DNA of 64,000 bases from Mycolicibacterium goodii (GCF_001187505.1 NZ_CP012150.1:4588001-4652000); one strand, 5' to 3'. Shown: positions 1-9,096, counted from the stretch's first letter. The notes: a model not told the origin generated them from the sequence alone. Program-made: numbers and translations.

Positions 1-453
1 CACGCCGTCAGTGTGGGCCAGTAGGCGGTCGTGCTCCTCGATCGAGCGTCGGCACTGATCATCGGTGCGGGCGAACAGGATTGCGATCGCGTGCAGATCG
101 GCTCCGGCCAGGCCACCCGACCAGTGCTCGGGTGCGTTGACGCCGGTGTCGCCGAGAATGCTCGCACGGGCGGCCATCCCCTCGCGGAACTCGTCGGGAA
201 AAGTCGTCAGCGACTCCTGGGGCACCCCGAGCGCGCGCAGCCCGGTCCACGTGAACGCCACCGTGACCCAACGATCCGAGGCGTCCATGGATGCCATGAC
301 ATCGGCCGCGGACTGCACCTTGTCGAGCAGTGCGCTCAGCCAGGCCCGGCCGCCGGCGGGGGTGTCGAACGTCAGGAACTCATAGCGCCCGGTGATGGCC
401 GGGGTGCGGGTCAGCAGGATGTGCTGGATGTCGTCGAGCTCGAGCACTGTCAT
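1..453 (-). CDS. Dyp-type peroxidase-like protein (N-terminal part, runs off the left edge)
   Basis: An open frame of 151 codons starts at ATG 453 and is still open at base 1, so only the N-terminus is present. The translation begins MTVLELDDIQHILLTRTP and carries FTWTGLRALGVP, FPDEFREGMAARA and LGDTG..APEHW, which resemble the N-terminal ferredoxin-like domain of Dyp-type haem peroxidases. The haem-ligand region would lie outside the window, so peroxidase activity cannot be judged. Its ATG overlaps the stop of the upstream gene as ATGA, so the two are probably translated together. The family call is from remembered motifs; it could be one of the large Dyp-like proteins of unproven activity. 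Confidence 0.7.
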   Translation of the reverse strand, partial: MTVLELDDIQHILLTRTPAITGRYEFLTFDTPAGGRAWLSALLDKVQSAADVMASMDASDRWVTVAFTWTGLRALGVPQESLTTFPDEFREGMAARASILGDTGVNAPEHWSGGLAGADLHAIAILFARTDDQCRRSIEEHDRLLAHTDGV

Positions 454-1010
454 TGCATCTGATCGAGCATGGCGGAGAACGCCGCCTTGAGGCGCAGTGC
501 CTTCTTGATCTCCTCGGCCGTCACGTACGGGTATTCGCCGTATTCGAGAAAACTCGGGACCTGGTGCTCGCGGACGAACCTGATGAACGCGTCGGGGTTT
601 TCCTTCCAGTCGTCGGGAAAGCCCTCGAGATTTGTGAAAACGGTAGTAATTCCGGTGGCGCTGAACAGTTGTACGGCATCCTCGGTGTACTTGTCGAAAT
701 CGGTGTCGAAGATTCCTTGATACTGGAAATGCAATCCCGATCCGACGTCGAACAACACCCAGCGGAGATAGTGCAGGCGCAGCGGGGCGAGAACGTCCGG
801 TGTGGCGGCGACCGCGTCCTCGATCTGTCTGCCGTAGGCGCGGACCGCCTCTTCGCGGCCCTCTTTGACCTTCGCGATGATCGAGAACCCGTGGCATGCG
901 GGCGTTCTCGGGAAGACGGGTCCGTACCGGCCTCGCTCGAGTTCGAAGTATCCGTCCGGCGGAATCGCCATTGCTGCGGGTCTGATCCAGTCAGGCTCGG
1001 TGGCAGTCAT
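450..1010 (-). CDS. Conserved unknown protein, partner of the Dyp-like gene
   Basis: 186 aa, starting at ATG 1010 behind GGGAGG eight bases upstream; a longer reading from 1079 lacks a ribosome site and its extra residues are arginine-rich noise. I do not recognise a named function. The segment GFSIIAKVKEGREEAVRAYG followed by FDTDFDKYTEDAVQLF suggests repeated ferredoxin-like (ABM/EthD-type) folds, which often pair with haem or quinone chemistry. No signal peptide or membrane segment is seen, so it is likely cytosolic. The stop overlaps the next gene's start by four bases (ATGA), implying a two-gene unit with the Dyp-like protein. A weak -10 candidate, TAGATT, lies about 32 bases upstream. 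Confidence 0.8.
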   Translation of the reverse strand: MTATEPDWIRPAAMAIPPDGYFELERGRYGPVFPRTPACHGFSIIAKVKEGREEAVRAYGRQIEDAVAATPDVLAPLRLHYLRWVLFDVGSGLHFQYQGIFDTDFDKYTEDAVQLFSATGITTVFTNLEGFPDDWKENPDAFIRFVREHQVPSFLEYGEYPYVTAEEIKKALRLKAAFSAMLDQMQ

Positions 1011-1125
1011 TTTCTGCCTCCCTCTTCGACTATGCGGCGAATCTAACACCCGCGGTATGCGGCCGTGTCCGAACGACAATCGCGAAGAGGCCGGCGGTCA
1101 GCGGAGGAGTGCGGCGCCGACGGTG

Positions 1126-2217
1126 TCAGGCGACCACAGCGGCACCCGCTGCGGCCTGCGCCGGGCTGATCGCCGGTTCGGGGTAGCCGGCACCGACCAC
1201 GGTGGTGCGCACGGTGTCGGCCACGGTGTCGGCCAGATCGGCGGGCACCAGCGCGATGACGCAACCACCGAAACCGCCGCCGGTCATCCGCGCGCCCAGC
1301 GCACCGGCCCGCATGGCGGTATCGGCGATCAGGTCGATGTGCTCGGTGGTGATCTCGAAATCGTCGCGCATCGACGCATGCGAGGCCGTCAGGATCTCGC
1401 CCACCCGGGTGAAATCGGAGTTCTCCAGGGCCGCAACGACATCGAGAACCCGCTGGTTTTCGGTGAGGATGTGGCGGGCACGCCGGAAATCCTCCTCGCC
1501 GGTCGCCGGGCCGAGCGCGGCCAGGCCCCGGTCCTGCAGGTCCCGCAGCGAGTCGACGCCGAGGGCGGCCGCGACGCGCTCACATGACGCCCGCCGGGCG
1601 GCGTATTCGCCGCCGGCATGCCGGTGCGGGGCACGCGAATTCATCACCAGCAGGGTCAGGCCCGCGGTCTCCGGGGTGAACGGCACGTGTTGCACGGTGA
1701 GATCGCGGAAGTCGATCAGCATCGCGCGGCCGGGTTCGCCGAACAACGACGCGAGTTGGTCCATGAGCCCCGTCGGTGCGCCGACGTAGACGTTCTCGGC
1801 GCACTGCGCGATGCGGGCCTGCTCGATGCGGTCGATCTCGGCCCCGTGGGTCAGCGCGGACAGCACGGCGCACTCCAGCGCGGCCGACGACGCCAGACCC
1901 GAACCCATCTCGACGTCGCTGGTGATCGACATGCGGCCACCGTCGACCCGATGGCCGTTGCTGCGCAGTGCCCACACCACCCCGGCGATGTAGGCCGCCC
2001 ACCCGGTGATGGCGCCGGGGGCGGTGTCCAGCGGTACCACGACGTCGCCGGATTCCTGTGCGCTGGACACCGTGATGGCGCCGGAACCGTCGGGCTCGTA
2101 GCGCACCACGACGCGTTGGGGCAGCGCGATGGGCAGTGCCAGGCCCAGGTTGTAATCGGTGTGCTCGCCGATCAGATTGATCCGCCCGGGGGCGGCGTAG
2201 GTGACCGTATCGCCCAC
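1126..2217 (-). CDS. galK: Galactokinase
   Basis: 363 aa GHMP kinase that phosphorylates galactose to galactose-1-phosphate in the Leloir pathway. The galactokinase signature [13 protein letters not shown] lies near residues 11-23. The GHMP phosphate loop reads [10 protein letters not shown], and the third motif [12 protein letters not shown] is near the C-terminus. The start is GTG 2217, only two bases after the galT stop, so galT and galK are co-transcribed and coupled. Length fits bacterial GalK. It is the last gene of the deoR-galT-galK unit; no galE or galM is present in the window, so epimerisation must be encoded elsewhere. Confidence 0.96.
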   Translation of the reverse strand: MGDTVTYAAPGRINLIGEHTDYNLGLALPIALPQRVVVRYEPDGSGAITVSSAQESGDVVVPLDTAPGAITGWAAYIAGVVWALRSNGHRVDGGRMSITSDVEMGSGLASSAALECAVLSALTHGAEIDRIEQARIAQCAENVYVGAPTGLMDQLASLFGEPGRAMLIDFRDLTVQHVPFTPETAGLTLLVMNSRAPHRHAGGEYAARRASCERVAAALGVDSLRDLQDRGLAALGPATGEEDFRRARHILTENQRVLDVVAALENSDFTRVGEILTASHASMRDDFEITTEHIDLIADTAMRAGALGARMTGGGFGGCVIALVPADLADTVADTVRTTVVGAGYPEPAISPAQAAAGAAVVA

Positions 2218-2219
2218 CG

Positions 2220-3308
2220 TCAGACCTCTCGCAGTCGCTGTGCGACGCTTTCGGGCGTCACATCGCTGATGAAAGCATCCATCGCCGACTCACTTCCGGC
2301 GAGGTACTTGAGTTTGTTCTCGCTGCGGCGCACCGACATCAACTCTACGTGGAAGTAACCCTCGCGCTGCCGTTCGCTGTCCCGGTACTGGTGCAGCGCC
2401 GAGATGTAGGGCAGTTCGGTGGGGTACATGCGGTCGAACCGGCCCAGGATGTCGCGGTAGATCTGGGTGAACTCGTCCAGTTCGGTGTCTTCGAGATCGA
2501 GCAGGCTGTGCGCGAACCGGTTCGGGTAGATGTGCACCTCCACGGGCCAGCGTGCCGCGAACGGCACGAACGCGGTGAACGAATCGGTCCGCGCGACGAT
2601 CCGCACGCCGTCGGCGCGTTCGCGCGCCAGCAGATCCGCGAACAGGTTGGAGCCGTTGCGGGCGCGGTGCTCGCCTGCGACCCGCAGCATGTGTTCGGTG
2701 CGCGGGGTCAGGTACGGGTAGCCGTAGATCTGCCCGTGCGGGTGGTTGAGCGTGACACCGATCGCCTCGCCGCGGTTCTCGAAACAGAACACCTGCTCGA
2801 TACCGTTGCGGTTCAACAGGTCTGCGGTACGGTGTCGCCACGCCGAGACCACAAGGCGCGCGTGCTGCAGCGGCAGCTGCGCGAAGGCGCCGGTGTGGTC
2901 GCTGGAAAAGCAGATCACCTCGCAGCGGCCGTGCCCGGGTGCGGAGACAAACCCGGCGCCCGACGCCGCGGGGTCGGGCAACCGGAAGTCAGCGCCGCCG
3001 GACAGGCTGGGGAAGCGGTTCTCGAACACCACGACGTCGTAGTCGGGTGCGGGCACCTCGCTGGTCTCGCCGGTGGGTCCCGGACACAGCGGGCACTGAT
3101 CGGCCGCGGGCAGGTAGGTGCGGTCCTGCCGCAGCGCGGCGATGACCACCCATTGGCCGGTCTGGCGGTCGAAACGCAACTGCGACTGCTCTTTTGCGCG
3201 TGGCGGCAGCGGCCTGCGGTCGGCCACCGGGGCCGGTGTGTGCCCGGGTAGCGAGAAATACAGCTGTTCGCGGCCGTCGGCGAGCGTCCAGCGCAACGGT
3301 TCGGTCAT
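2220..3308 (-). CDS. galT: Galactose-1-phosphate uridylyltransferase
   Basis: 362 aa; transfers UMP from UDP-glucose to galactose-1-phosphate. The active-site motif [11 protein letters not shown] matches the HPH-Q nucleotidyl-transfer centre. The N-terminal zinc-site region is recognisable in [15 protein letters not shown], with its CxxC pair. The start chosen is ATG 3308, which overlaps the stop of the regulator gene as ATGA. The open frame continues upstream to 3662, but that extension is antisense-like, arginine-rich and lies inside the deoR gene. galK follows after two bases. Expression is presumably controlled by the DeoR-type protein encoded first in the same operon. Confidence 0.95.
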   Translation of the reverse strand: MTEPLRWTLADGREQLYFSLPGHTPAPVADRRPLPPRAKEQSQLRFDRQTGQWVVIAALRQDRTYLPAADQCPLCPGPTGETSEVPAPDYDVVVFENRFPSLSGGADFRLPDPAASGAGFVSAPGHGRCEVICFSSDHTGAFAQLPLQHARLVVSAWRHRTADLLNRNGIEQVFCFENRGEAIGVTLNHPHGQIYGYPYLTPRTEHMLRVAGEHRARNGSNLFADLLARERADGVRIVARTDSFTAFVPFAARWPVEVHIYPNRFAHSLLDLEDTELDEFTQIYRDILGRFDRMYPTELPYISALHQYRDSERQREGYFHVELMSVRRSENKLKYLAGSESAMDAFISDVTPESVAQRLREV

Positions 3309-4108
3309 CGTGGTGGGTTCACCTCGGCGATCAGGACGGAGCCGACGTGTGCGGCCAGCGTCGCGTGGTCGGCGGCCGCCAGTTTGTCGTCGGTGATGAG
3401 GGTGTCGACCTGCCCGAGGTCGGCGAAGACGTTGGTGCCGACCTCGCGGTACTTGGTGTGGTCGGCCAACACGATGAGCTTGGCGCCGATGTTGATCAGC
3501 GCCCGGTTGGTATGTGCCTCGGCGATGTTCGGCGAGGTGAGACCGGCGTCGGGATCGATGCCGTGGACCCCGACGTAGGTGGCGTCGACCCGGAACGACG
3601 CGATCGCGGTCTCGGCGACGGGTCCGACCAGGGCGTCGGACGGGGTGCGGGTGCCGCCGCACAGGTAGACCGTGGGCCCCTCGACGCCGTCGTCGGAGTC
3701 GGCTGTGCGGCCGGTCTGCACGTCGAACACCGACAGCGAGTTGGTGACCACCGAGATCGACGGCCGTCGGCGCAGCCTGCGGGCCAACTCGGTGGTCGTG
3801 GTGCCCGCGCTGAGCGCGATCGTGACGCCGTCGGCGACGGTCGTGGCCGCCAGATCGGCGATCGCGGCCTTCTCGGCGCGCTGCTGTGCGGCCTTGACCG
3901 AGGACACGGGCTCCTCGCCGCGGTGGTGGCGGCTGACCGCGCCGCCGTGCACCTTGCGCAGCAGCTCCTCGGCGTCCATGGCGTCGAGGTCACGGCGCAC
4001 CGTCATCTCGGAGACCCGCAGGCGCGTCGCGAGGTCGGCGACCCGTACCGCACCACCTCCGTCGTCGAGGGCGCGCAGGATCGCCCGGCGGCGTTCGGCG
4101 GCAAGCAT
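3305..4108 (-). CDS. DeoR-family transcriptional regulator of the galactose operon
   Basis: 267 aa. An N-terminal DeoR helix-turn-helix covers residues 1-58, with VSEMTVRRDLDAMDAEELL and the characteristic KVHGGAV that follows it. The remainder is the DeoR sugar-phosphate sensor domain, with SAGTTTTELA and LVGPVAETAI. Such proteins usually repress sugar operons and release DNA when a phosphorylated sugar binds. The start is ATG 4108 with AGGAGG twelve bases upstream. It is the first gene of deoR-galT-galK and is divergent from the symporter at 4273, so it probably controls both directions and itself. That galactose-1-phosphate is the effector is inference. Confidence 0.92.
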   Translation of the reverse strand: MLAAERRRAILRALDDGGGAVRVADLATRLRVSEMTVRRDLDAMDAEELLRKVHGGAVSRHHRGEEPVSSVKAAQQRAEKAAIADLAATTVADGVTIALSAGTTTTELARRLRRRPSISVVTNSLSVFDVQTGRTADSDDGVEGPTVYLCGGTRTPSDALVGPVAETAIASFRVDATYVGVHGIDPDAGLTSPNIAEAHTNRALINIGAKLIVLADHTKYREVGTNVFADLGQVDTLITDDKLAAADHATLAAHVGSVLIAEVNPPR

Positions 4109-4152
4109 GCTCGCGGGTCACCTCCTGGAGGCGCATGGTTGAATCGGGAAAT

Positions 4153-4227
4153 CGAACACTAACAAACAAAATCGCACCCAGGATGACATACCCTGGCGAT
4201 CAGGCTGTTACGTTCTGATTGTTTTCG
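4153..4227. promoter_or_regulatory. Candidate DeoR operator pair in the divergent gal promoter region
   Basis: Between the divergent deoR and symporter genes lies CGAACACTAACA at 4153-4164. An inverted partner, TGATTGTTTTCG, is at 4216-4227 (9 of 12 bases match when reverse-complemented). The stretch is markedly AT-richer than its surroundings. Two separated, oppositely oriented half-sites fit a looping DeoR-type repressor serving both promoters. Binding is inference only. Confidence 0.4.
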
Positions 4228-4272
4228 ACACAAATTGGCCGATACGACCAACCGGACCACTCAGAGGTGTGG

Positions 4273-5997
4273 ATGACCACGACCACAACACTGGCCGCAG
4301 ATCTGGCAGCGGAGAACGTCCTGCGCCTCTCGGTCGGTGCAATCGACTACGTGCTGATCGCGATCTACTTCGTCTTCGTCCTGGGCATCGGCTACGTCGC
4401 CCGCAACCAGATCTCGACGAGCCTGGACTTCTTCCTGTCCGGCCGCCGGATGCCCGCGTGGGTGACGGGTCTGGCGTTCGTCTCCGCCAACCTCGGCGCC
4501 ATCGAGATCATGGGCATGTCGGCCAACGGCGCCGAGATCGGCCTGTCGACCATGCACTACTACTGGATCGGCGCCGTGCCTGCGATGGTGTTCCTCGGCA
4601 TCGTGATGATGCCGTTCTACTACGGCTCCAAGGTCCGCAGCGTCCCCGAGTTCATGCGCAGGCGGTTCGGGCCGGGCGCACACCTGGTGAACGCCATCAG
4701 CTTCGCCGTCGCGCAGGTGCTGATCGCGGGTGTCAACCTGTTCCTGCTGGCGACCGTGATCAACGTGCTGCTCGGCTGGAACCAGTGGCTGTCGCTGATC
4801 GTCGCGGCGCTGATCGTGCTCACCTACACCGCGCTGGGCGGACTCTCGGCCGCCATCTACAACGAGGTGCTGCAGTTCTTCGTGATCCTGGCCTTCCTGG
4901 TGCCGCTGACGATCTTCGGTCTCATCAAGGTCGGCGGCTGGAGCGGGTTGAAGGACAAGGTGATCGACACCATGTCCGACGGCGCGGTGACCGCGTCGGT
5001 GAACGAGCAGTTGACCACGTGGCCCGGTCAGGCGCTGTCGGGATTCTCCAGCCCGGTGTGGTCGGTGATCGGCATCGTGTTCGGCCTCGGCTTCGTGTTG
5101 TCCTTCGGGTACTGGACGACGAACTTCGTCGAGGTGCAGCGCGCCATGGCATCGGATTCGATCTCGGCGGCCCGGCGGTCGCCGATCATCGCGGCGTTCC
5201 CGAAGATGTTCATCCCCTTCGTCGTGGTGGTCCCCGGCATGATCGCCGGCGCGGTGATCGGCGACGTCGTGCAACTGAAGTCCACGGGCTCCGGCGATGT
5301 CACCTACAACGACGCGATGCTCGTGATGATCCGCGACATCCTGCCCAACGGCCTGATCGGCGTGGCGATCACCGGTCTGCTGGCATCGTTCATGGCGGGC
5401 ATGGCCGCCAACATCTCGGCGTTCAACACCGTTTTCAGCTACGACATCTGGCAGCAGTACGTGGTCAAGGACCGTCCCGACGGCTACTACATCGGGGTCG
5501 GCCGCATCGCGACGGTGGCCGCGACCGTGCTCGCGATCTTCACCGCGCTGATCGCGGCCGGCTACTCCAACCTGATGGACTACCTGCAGACACTGTTCGG
5601 GTTCTTCAACGCCCCGCTGTTCGCGACATTCATCCTCGGCATGTTCTGGCGCCGGATGACCGCGACCGCGGGCTGGACCGGTCTGGTGGCCGGGACCCTC
5701 TCTGCCGTCGCCGTTTTCCTGCTGGGCGAGTCCGGCGTGATCAACCTGCCCGGGCAGGGTGTGCCGTTCGTGGCGGCGGCCGCGGCCTTCGTCGTCGACA
5801 TCGCGGTCAGCGTGGTGGTGAGCCTGGTTACCGCGCCCAAACCCGCGCACGAACTCACAGGCCTGGTGTACTCGGAGACCCCGCGCGAGATCTTCCACGA
5901 CCCCGAGAGCGCAGGGAAGCCCTGGTATCTGAGGGCGACGCCGCTGGCGGCGGTCGCAATCGGACTCGCCGTCGTGCTCAACATCGTCTTCCACTGA
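4273..5997 (+). CDS. Sodium:solute symporter (SSS family), probably a galactose/sugar transporter
   Basis: 574 aa polytopic membrane protein with about 13-14 hydrophobic segments typical of the SSS/SLC5 family. Recognisable parts include ISTSLDFFLSGRRMP before TM2, the helix SANLGAIEIMGMSANGA, and TYTALGGLSAAIYNEVLQ. The start is ATG 4273 behind AGAGG; an upstream TTG at 4219 would add residues encoded by the operator region and is rejected. Its divergence from deoR-galT-galK suggests that it imports galactose or a galactoside with sodium. A 103-aa membrane protein follows after 13 bases and is probably co-transcribed. Substrate is inferred from context. Confidence 0.88.
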   Translation: MTTTTTLAADLAAENVLRLSVGAIDYVLIAIYFVFVLGIGYVARNQISTSLDFFLSGRRMPAWVTGLAFVSANLGAIEIMGMSANGAEIGLSTMHYYWIGAVPAMVFLGIVMMPFYYGSKVRSVPEFMRRRFGPGAHLVNAISFAVAQVLIAGVNLFLLATVINVLLGWNQWLSLIVAALIVLTYTALGGLSAAIYNEVLQFFVILAFLVPLTIFGLIKVGGWSGLKDKVIDTMSDGAVTASVNEQLTTWPGQALSGFSSPVWSVIGIVFGLGFVLSFGYWTTNFVEVQRAMASDSISAARRSPIIAAFPKMFIPFVVVVPGMIAGAVIGDVVQLKSTGSGDVTYNDAMLVMIRDILPNGLIGVAITGLLASFMAGMAANISAFNTVFSYDIWQQYVVKDRPDGYYIGVGRIATVAATVLAIFTALIAAGYSNLMDYLQTLFGFFNAPLFATFILGMFWRRMTATAGWTGLVAGTLSAVAVFLLGESGVINLPGQGVPFVAAAAAFVVDIAVSVVVSLVTAPKPAHELTGLVYSETPREIFHDPESAGKPWYLRATPLAAVAIGLAVVLNIVFH

Positions 5998-6010
5998 ACC
6001 TGGAGCCCGA

Positions 6011-6322
6011 ATGTCTGACAAAGTCACCGACAACACCAACGCACCACACCGCTTCCGCCTGTTCGACATCCGCAGCATCATCGGCTCGCTGATGGCGATC
6101 TACGGTGTGGTGCTGCTCATCGTCGGCCTGGCACCCGGGTTGCTGGCCGAGCACGAGGCCGGGCCCGCCGACAATCGCGTCGACCTCTACATCGGCACCG
6201 ACGCGAACTGGTGGGTGGGCCTGGCGCTGCTCGTCGTCGCCGCGATCTTCTTCGCCTGGACCTACCTGCGGCCGGTCGCCGTCGCCACCGGCGATCAGGA
6301 AAGCGGCAGCACCGCAGACTGA
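6011..6322 (+). CDS. Small two-helix membrane protein downstream of the SSS symporter
   Basis: 103 aa with two hydrophobic helices, roughly residues 23-42 and 67-86, joined by an acidic loop. The start ATG 6011 follows GGAG by seven bases. It begins 13 bases after the symporter stop, so it is almost certainly in the same transcript. Small partner proteins are known beside other SSS transporters, so an accessory or stabilising role is plausible, but nothing in the sequence proves it. Its stop and that of the convergent fadD gene are separated by one base. Confidence 0.82.
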   Translation: MSDKVTDNTNAPHRFRLFDIRSIIGSLMAIYGVVLLIVGLAPGLLAEHEAGPADNRVDLYIGTDANWWVGLALLVVAAIFFAWTYLRPVAVATGDQESGSTAD

Positions 6323-6323
6323 T

Positions 6324-7979
6324 TCAGGACGGGACGGCCGCCGTCGCGACATCCCTGGCCCACCGGTAGTCGGCCTTCCCGGCGGGCGAGCGCACGATCT
6401 GGGCCGTCCGGATGAACGCCTTGGGGATCTTGTAGCGCGCGATGGACCGCGCGCACACCTCGACGAGTTCGTCGTCGGTCGCAGAGGCGTCTTCGGCGAA
6501 CTGGACGACGGCCACGACCTCGCTGCCCCAGCGTTCCGAGGGCCTGCCCACCACGACGACGTCGTAGATCGCCGGGTGCGCGGCGATGGCACGCTCGACC
6601 TCCTCGACGAAAATCTTCTCCCCGCCGGAGTTGATGGTCACCGAGTCGCGGCCCAACAGCTGAATACGCCCGTCCGGCAGCACGTTTGCCCGGTCGCCCG
6701 GCACCGACCACCGCACGCCGTCGACGGTGGGGAAGGTGCGCGCGGTCTTGGCGGCGTCGCCGAGGTAACCCAGCGGGATCAGGTCGCGCCGGGCCAGCCA
6801 GCCGCCGCCCTCGCCGGGGCCGAGCACGCGGGTGAGATCCTCCGACACCACGGCGGTGTCGGGTTGCGGCGTGAAGGTCGCGGTCGGGGTCTCGGCGCCG
6901 GTGGTGGTGTACGCACTCATCTGCGCCCCCGATTCGGACGCGCCCACCGCGTCGAGCAGCATGAGGTGCGGCAGGGCCGCCAGGATGCGCGACCGCACGG
7001 TCGGGGACATCGGCGCGCCGCCGTTGCTGATGGTGATCAGCCCGGACAGGTCGTAGTTCCCGGTCTCGATCTCGTCGATCAGCGGGCGGGCGATGGCGTC
7101 GCCGACGACCGGAATGCTCATGACGCGTTCACGTTCGGCGAGCCGCAACGCCTCGTCGGGGCGCAGGCGCACCACGTCGTCGGGGATGACCAGCTTTCCG
7201 CCCATGGTGATCGCGGTGAACGACGCCCACTGGGCGGCGCCGTGCATCAACGGCGGGATCATCAGCATCGACATGGCGCCGGCCGATGACCGTGCCTTGT
7301 CGGCGAGTTCGGCGTATGAGGACAGGAAGTTCTCGGCGCCGAAGGGGCGTCCGCCCATCGACGACAGGAAGATGTCGTGCTGACGCCACAGGACGCCCTT
7401 GGGCATACCCGTCGTGCCGCCCGTGTACAGGATGTACAGGTCGTCGCCGGATGGCGTCGGCATTGCGCCGTCGGGTTCCGAGGTGGACAGGATGGCGTCG
7501 TAATCGACTGCGCCAGGCAGCAATTCGTTGCCCGAATCGTCGGCCACCTGGATGAGCACCGCTAGGCTCGGCAACCGGTCGCGGATCGCGGCCACCCGCG
7601 GTGCGAATTCGGCGTTGAAGACCAGCGCACGGGCGTTGGAGTCGGTGAGCAGGTAGAGCAGTTCGTCCTCGACGTAGCGGTAACTGACGTTGAACGGCGC
7701 GACCCGGGCGCGGTAGCTGCCGACCATCGCCTCGAGGTATTCGTTGCCGTTGCGCAGATAGATGCCGAGATGGTCCTGTCCGGACTCATGGCCCGCGAGT
7801 TCGGCCCGTTCGGTGTGCACGCCGAGCCCGGCCGAGACCAGGAAACGCGCGAAACCGTCGACGCGCGCATCGAACTGGGAGTAGGTCAGCCGCCGGTCAC
7901 GCCACACCACGAAGGTCTGGTCGGGGATCGCGCGCGCCACCGTGGAAAAGACCGTGGACAGATCGAACGAAACGCTCAT
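6324..7979 (-). CDS. Fatty acyl-CoA synthetase (FadD type)
   Basis: 551 aa member of the AMP-forming adenylate family. It activates a carboxylic acid to acyl-AMP and then acyl-CoA. The P-loop-like motif ILYTGGTTGMPKGVLWR is near residue 180; the A8 region reads INSGGEKIFVEEVE; the C-terminal catalytic lysine sits in RSPAGKADYRW. The GVLWR form resembles mycobacterial FadD3/FadD19-type ligases of steroid and side-chain catabolism rather than long-chain FadDs. The start is ATG 7979 behind AGGAG; the longer frame to 8015 lacks a site. Upstream lie repeated GACCATACAAC elements. Substrate is unknown. Confidence 0.92.
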   Translation of the reverse strand: MSVSFDLSTVFSTVARAIPDQTFVVWRDRRLTYSQFDARVDGFARFLVSAGLGVHTERAELAGHESGQDHLGIYLRNGNEYLEAMVGSYRARVAPFNVSYRYVEDELLYLLTDSNARALVFNAEFAPRVAAIRDRLPSLAVLIQVADDSGNELLPGAVDYDAILSTSEPDGAMPTPSGDDLYILYTGGTTGMPKGVLWRQHDIFLSSMGGRPFGAENFLSSYAELADKARSSAGAMSMLMIPPLMHGAAQWASFTAITMGGKLVIPDDVVRLRPDEALRLAERERVMSIPVVGDAIARPLIDEIETGNYDLSGLITISNGGAPMSPTVRSRILAALPHLMLLDAVGASESGAQMSAYTTTGAETPTATFTPQPDTAVVSEDLTRVLGPGEGGGWLARRDLIPLGYLGDAAKTARTFPTVDGVRWSVPGDRANVLPDGRIQLLGRDSVTINSGGEKIFVEEVERAIAAHPAIYDVVVVGRPSERWGSEVVAVVQFAEDASATDDELVEVCARSIARYKIPKAFIRTAQIVRSPAGKADYRWARDVATAAVPS

Positions 7980-8005
7980 GGCACTCCTGTGTGACGGGAT
8001 CCCAC

Positions 8006-8048
8006 GACCATACAACGCTGACCATACAACAGCGGCCGACCTGTATGG
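8006..8048 (-). promoter_or_regulatory. Repeated operator/promoter element upstream of fadD
   Basis: GACCATACAAC occurs at 8006-8016 and again at 8020-8030, a 14-base period. The inverted form TGTATGG is at 8042-8048. Read on the minus strand, each copy holds TATGGT, which fits a mycobacterial -10 hexamer. The arrangement suggests a regulator binding over the fadD promoter; no regulator is identified. Confidence 0.4.
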
Positions 8049-8069
8049 CCGGGCGATCGCGCCGAAATG

Positions 8070-8495
8070 TCACACCGGGAAGAAGCCGTCTCCGGTGAAC
8101 ACCCCGGGCTGCCAGCCGCGCTCACCCAGGCACAGCATGGGCCTGCCGTCGGGCGACTGGGCGGCGGCCTGCGGGCCCGGGCACGGCGCGCCGATGTCCT
8201 GGACACCGTGCAGCGGATAGGAATACGTCCAGAACCCCGTCGAGACCGGCGGCCACTGGTTCGGGATCCACTTGCACTGCATCGCCATCCCGCCGGGACC
8301 GCGGCCGAAGACGTTGCGCTCCCAGCTGAAGCACGGTGCACCCATGTACGCCTCGTAGCTCATGCCGGGGACGTCCGTCGAATAGCGACCGGGTTCGTCG
8401 AAGTACATGTTGCTGTCGTCGTCGGCCGCCGCCCCGGGTGCTGTTGCCAGTGCGGCCCCGGCGACCGCCGTCGCCACGAGAAGTTCGCGAATCAT
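8070..8495 (-). CDS. Small secreted mycobacterial protein of unknown function
   Basis: 141 aa with a clear Sec signal peptide (hydrophobic VATAVAGAALATAPG, likely cleavage after GAAA near residue 24). The mature part is about 117 residues, rich in Pro, Gly and Trp, with four cysteines (in APCFSW, MQCKW, APCPGP and LCLGERGW) that could form two disulfides. The start ATG 8495 follows GAGGGTGGAG. It is 90 bases upstream of fadD, with the fadD repeats between, so it is probably a separate unit. I do not recognise a catalytic motif; it resembles the many small exported proteins of mycobacteria. Confidence 0.85.
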   Translation of the reverse strand: MIRELLVATAVAGAALATAPGAAADDDSNMYFDEPGRYSTDVPGMSYEAYMGAPCFSWERNVFGRGPGGMAMQCKWIPNQWPPVSTGFWTYSYPLHGVQDIGAPCPGPQAAAQSPDGRPMLCLGERGWQPGVFTGDGFFPV

Positions 8496-8605
8496 GCTCC
8501 ACCCTCAACTCTGCCGGCCACCTGGACGCAGGTGTGCCATGGGGCAGAAGCCTAGCGGGTGGCCGTGGCGCATCCCCTGTTTTCCGGCTCCTGTTTTCGG
8601 GCCGT

Positions 8606-9028
8606 TCAGTCGTCGGTGGCCGAACCTTCGCCGGTCTCGCCGGAGGACTTGGGTGCCGTGTCGAGCACGCTCACCGGGATGCCGTAGGGCAGGAAACGTA
8701 CGCGGCGCACGGGATCGGTGTTGGTGGCGTTGGCCCGCAACGCGTCGAGCTCGGTGGGGAACAACTGCTCGATGTGGGCGCCGCCCTGGTCGTCGACCGT
8801 GTAGATCGCCCACACCCCGTCGCCCTTCTCGCCCGTGGTCTCCGGCTCGGTCCTCGGGCGCGAGAAGCGCGCGAACTCGTCGAGCAGCCCGGCCAGGCCG
8901 GCCCGCTCGCCGGACGTCGTGAACAACCTGCTGATCTGGTCGAGGGCATCGCGCAGGCCTTCACCCGCCTCGCGCGCGACGCGATCGAAATCCTCGGGAT
9001 CGAATCCGAAAGGTCCGTTACCGCTCAT
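8606..9028 (-). CDS. Conserved mycobacterial hypothetical protein
   Basis: 140 aa, soluble and acidic, no signal peptide or membrane helix. An N-terminal helical part (FDPEDFDRVAREAGEGLRDA) is followed by a compact beta-rich segment with GVWAIYTVDDQGGAHIEQLF and RRVRFLPYGIPVSVLD. The C-terminus is Ser/Gly/Asp-rich and probably disordered. The start ATG 9028 has GAGGAGG upstream. It is divergent from the gene at 9097. No function can be assigned. Confidence 0.82.
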   Translation of the reverse strand: MSGNGPFGFDPEDFDRVAREAGEGLRDALDQISRLFTTSGERAGLAGLLDEFARFSRPRTEPETTGEKGDGVWAIYTVDDQGGAHIEQLFPTELDALRANATNTDPVRRVRFLPYGIPVSVLDTAPKSSGETGEGSATDD

Positions 9029-9096
9029 CGCGTCCTCCTCAGCCGAACGGGGTCAACCTCCAGTGTGCGCGTTCCCGGAGAGCCGGGAGATGATAA

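Noticed and set aside
4219..4272. TTG start at 4219 for the SSS symporter
   Set aside because: It would turn the DeoR operator region into coding sequence; ATG 4273 has AGAGG at the right spacing.
4261..6081. A 606-residue minus-strand frame and a 607-residue plus-strand frame over the SSS symporter
   Set aside because: Both are shadows of the symporter in other frames; composition is Arg/His/Asp-rich with no hydrophobic segments or motifs.
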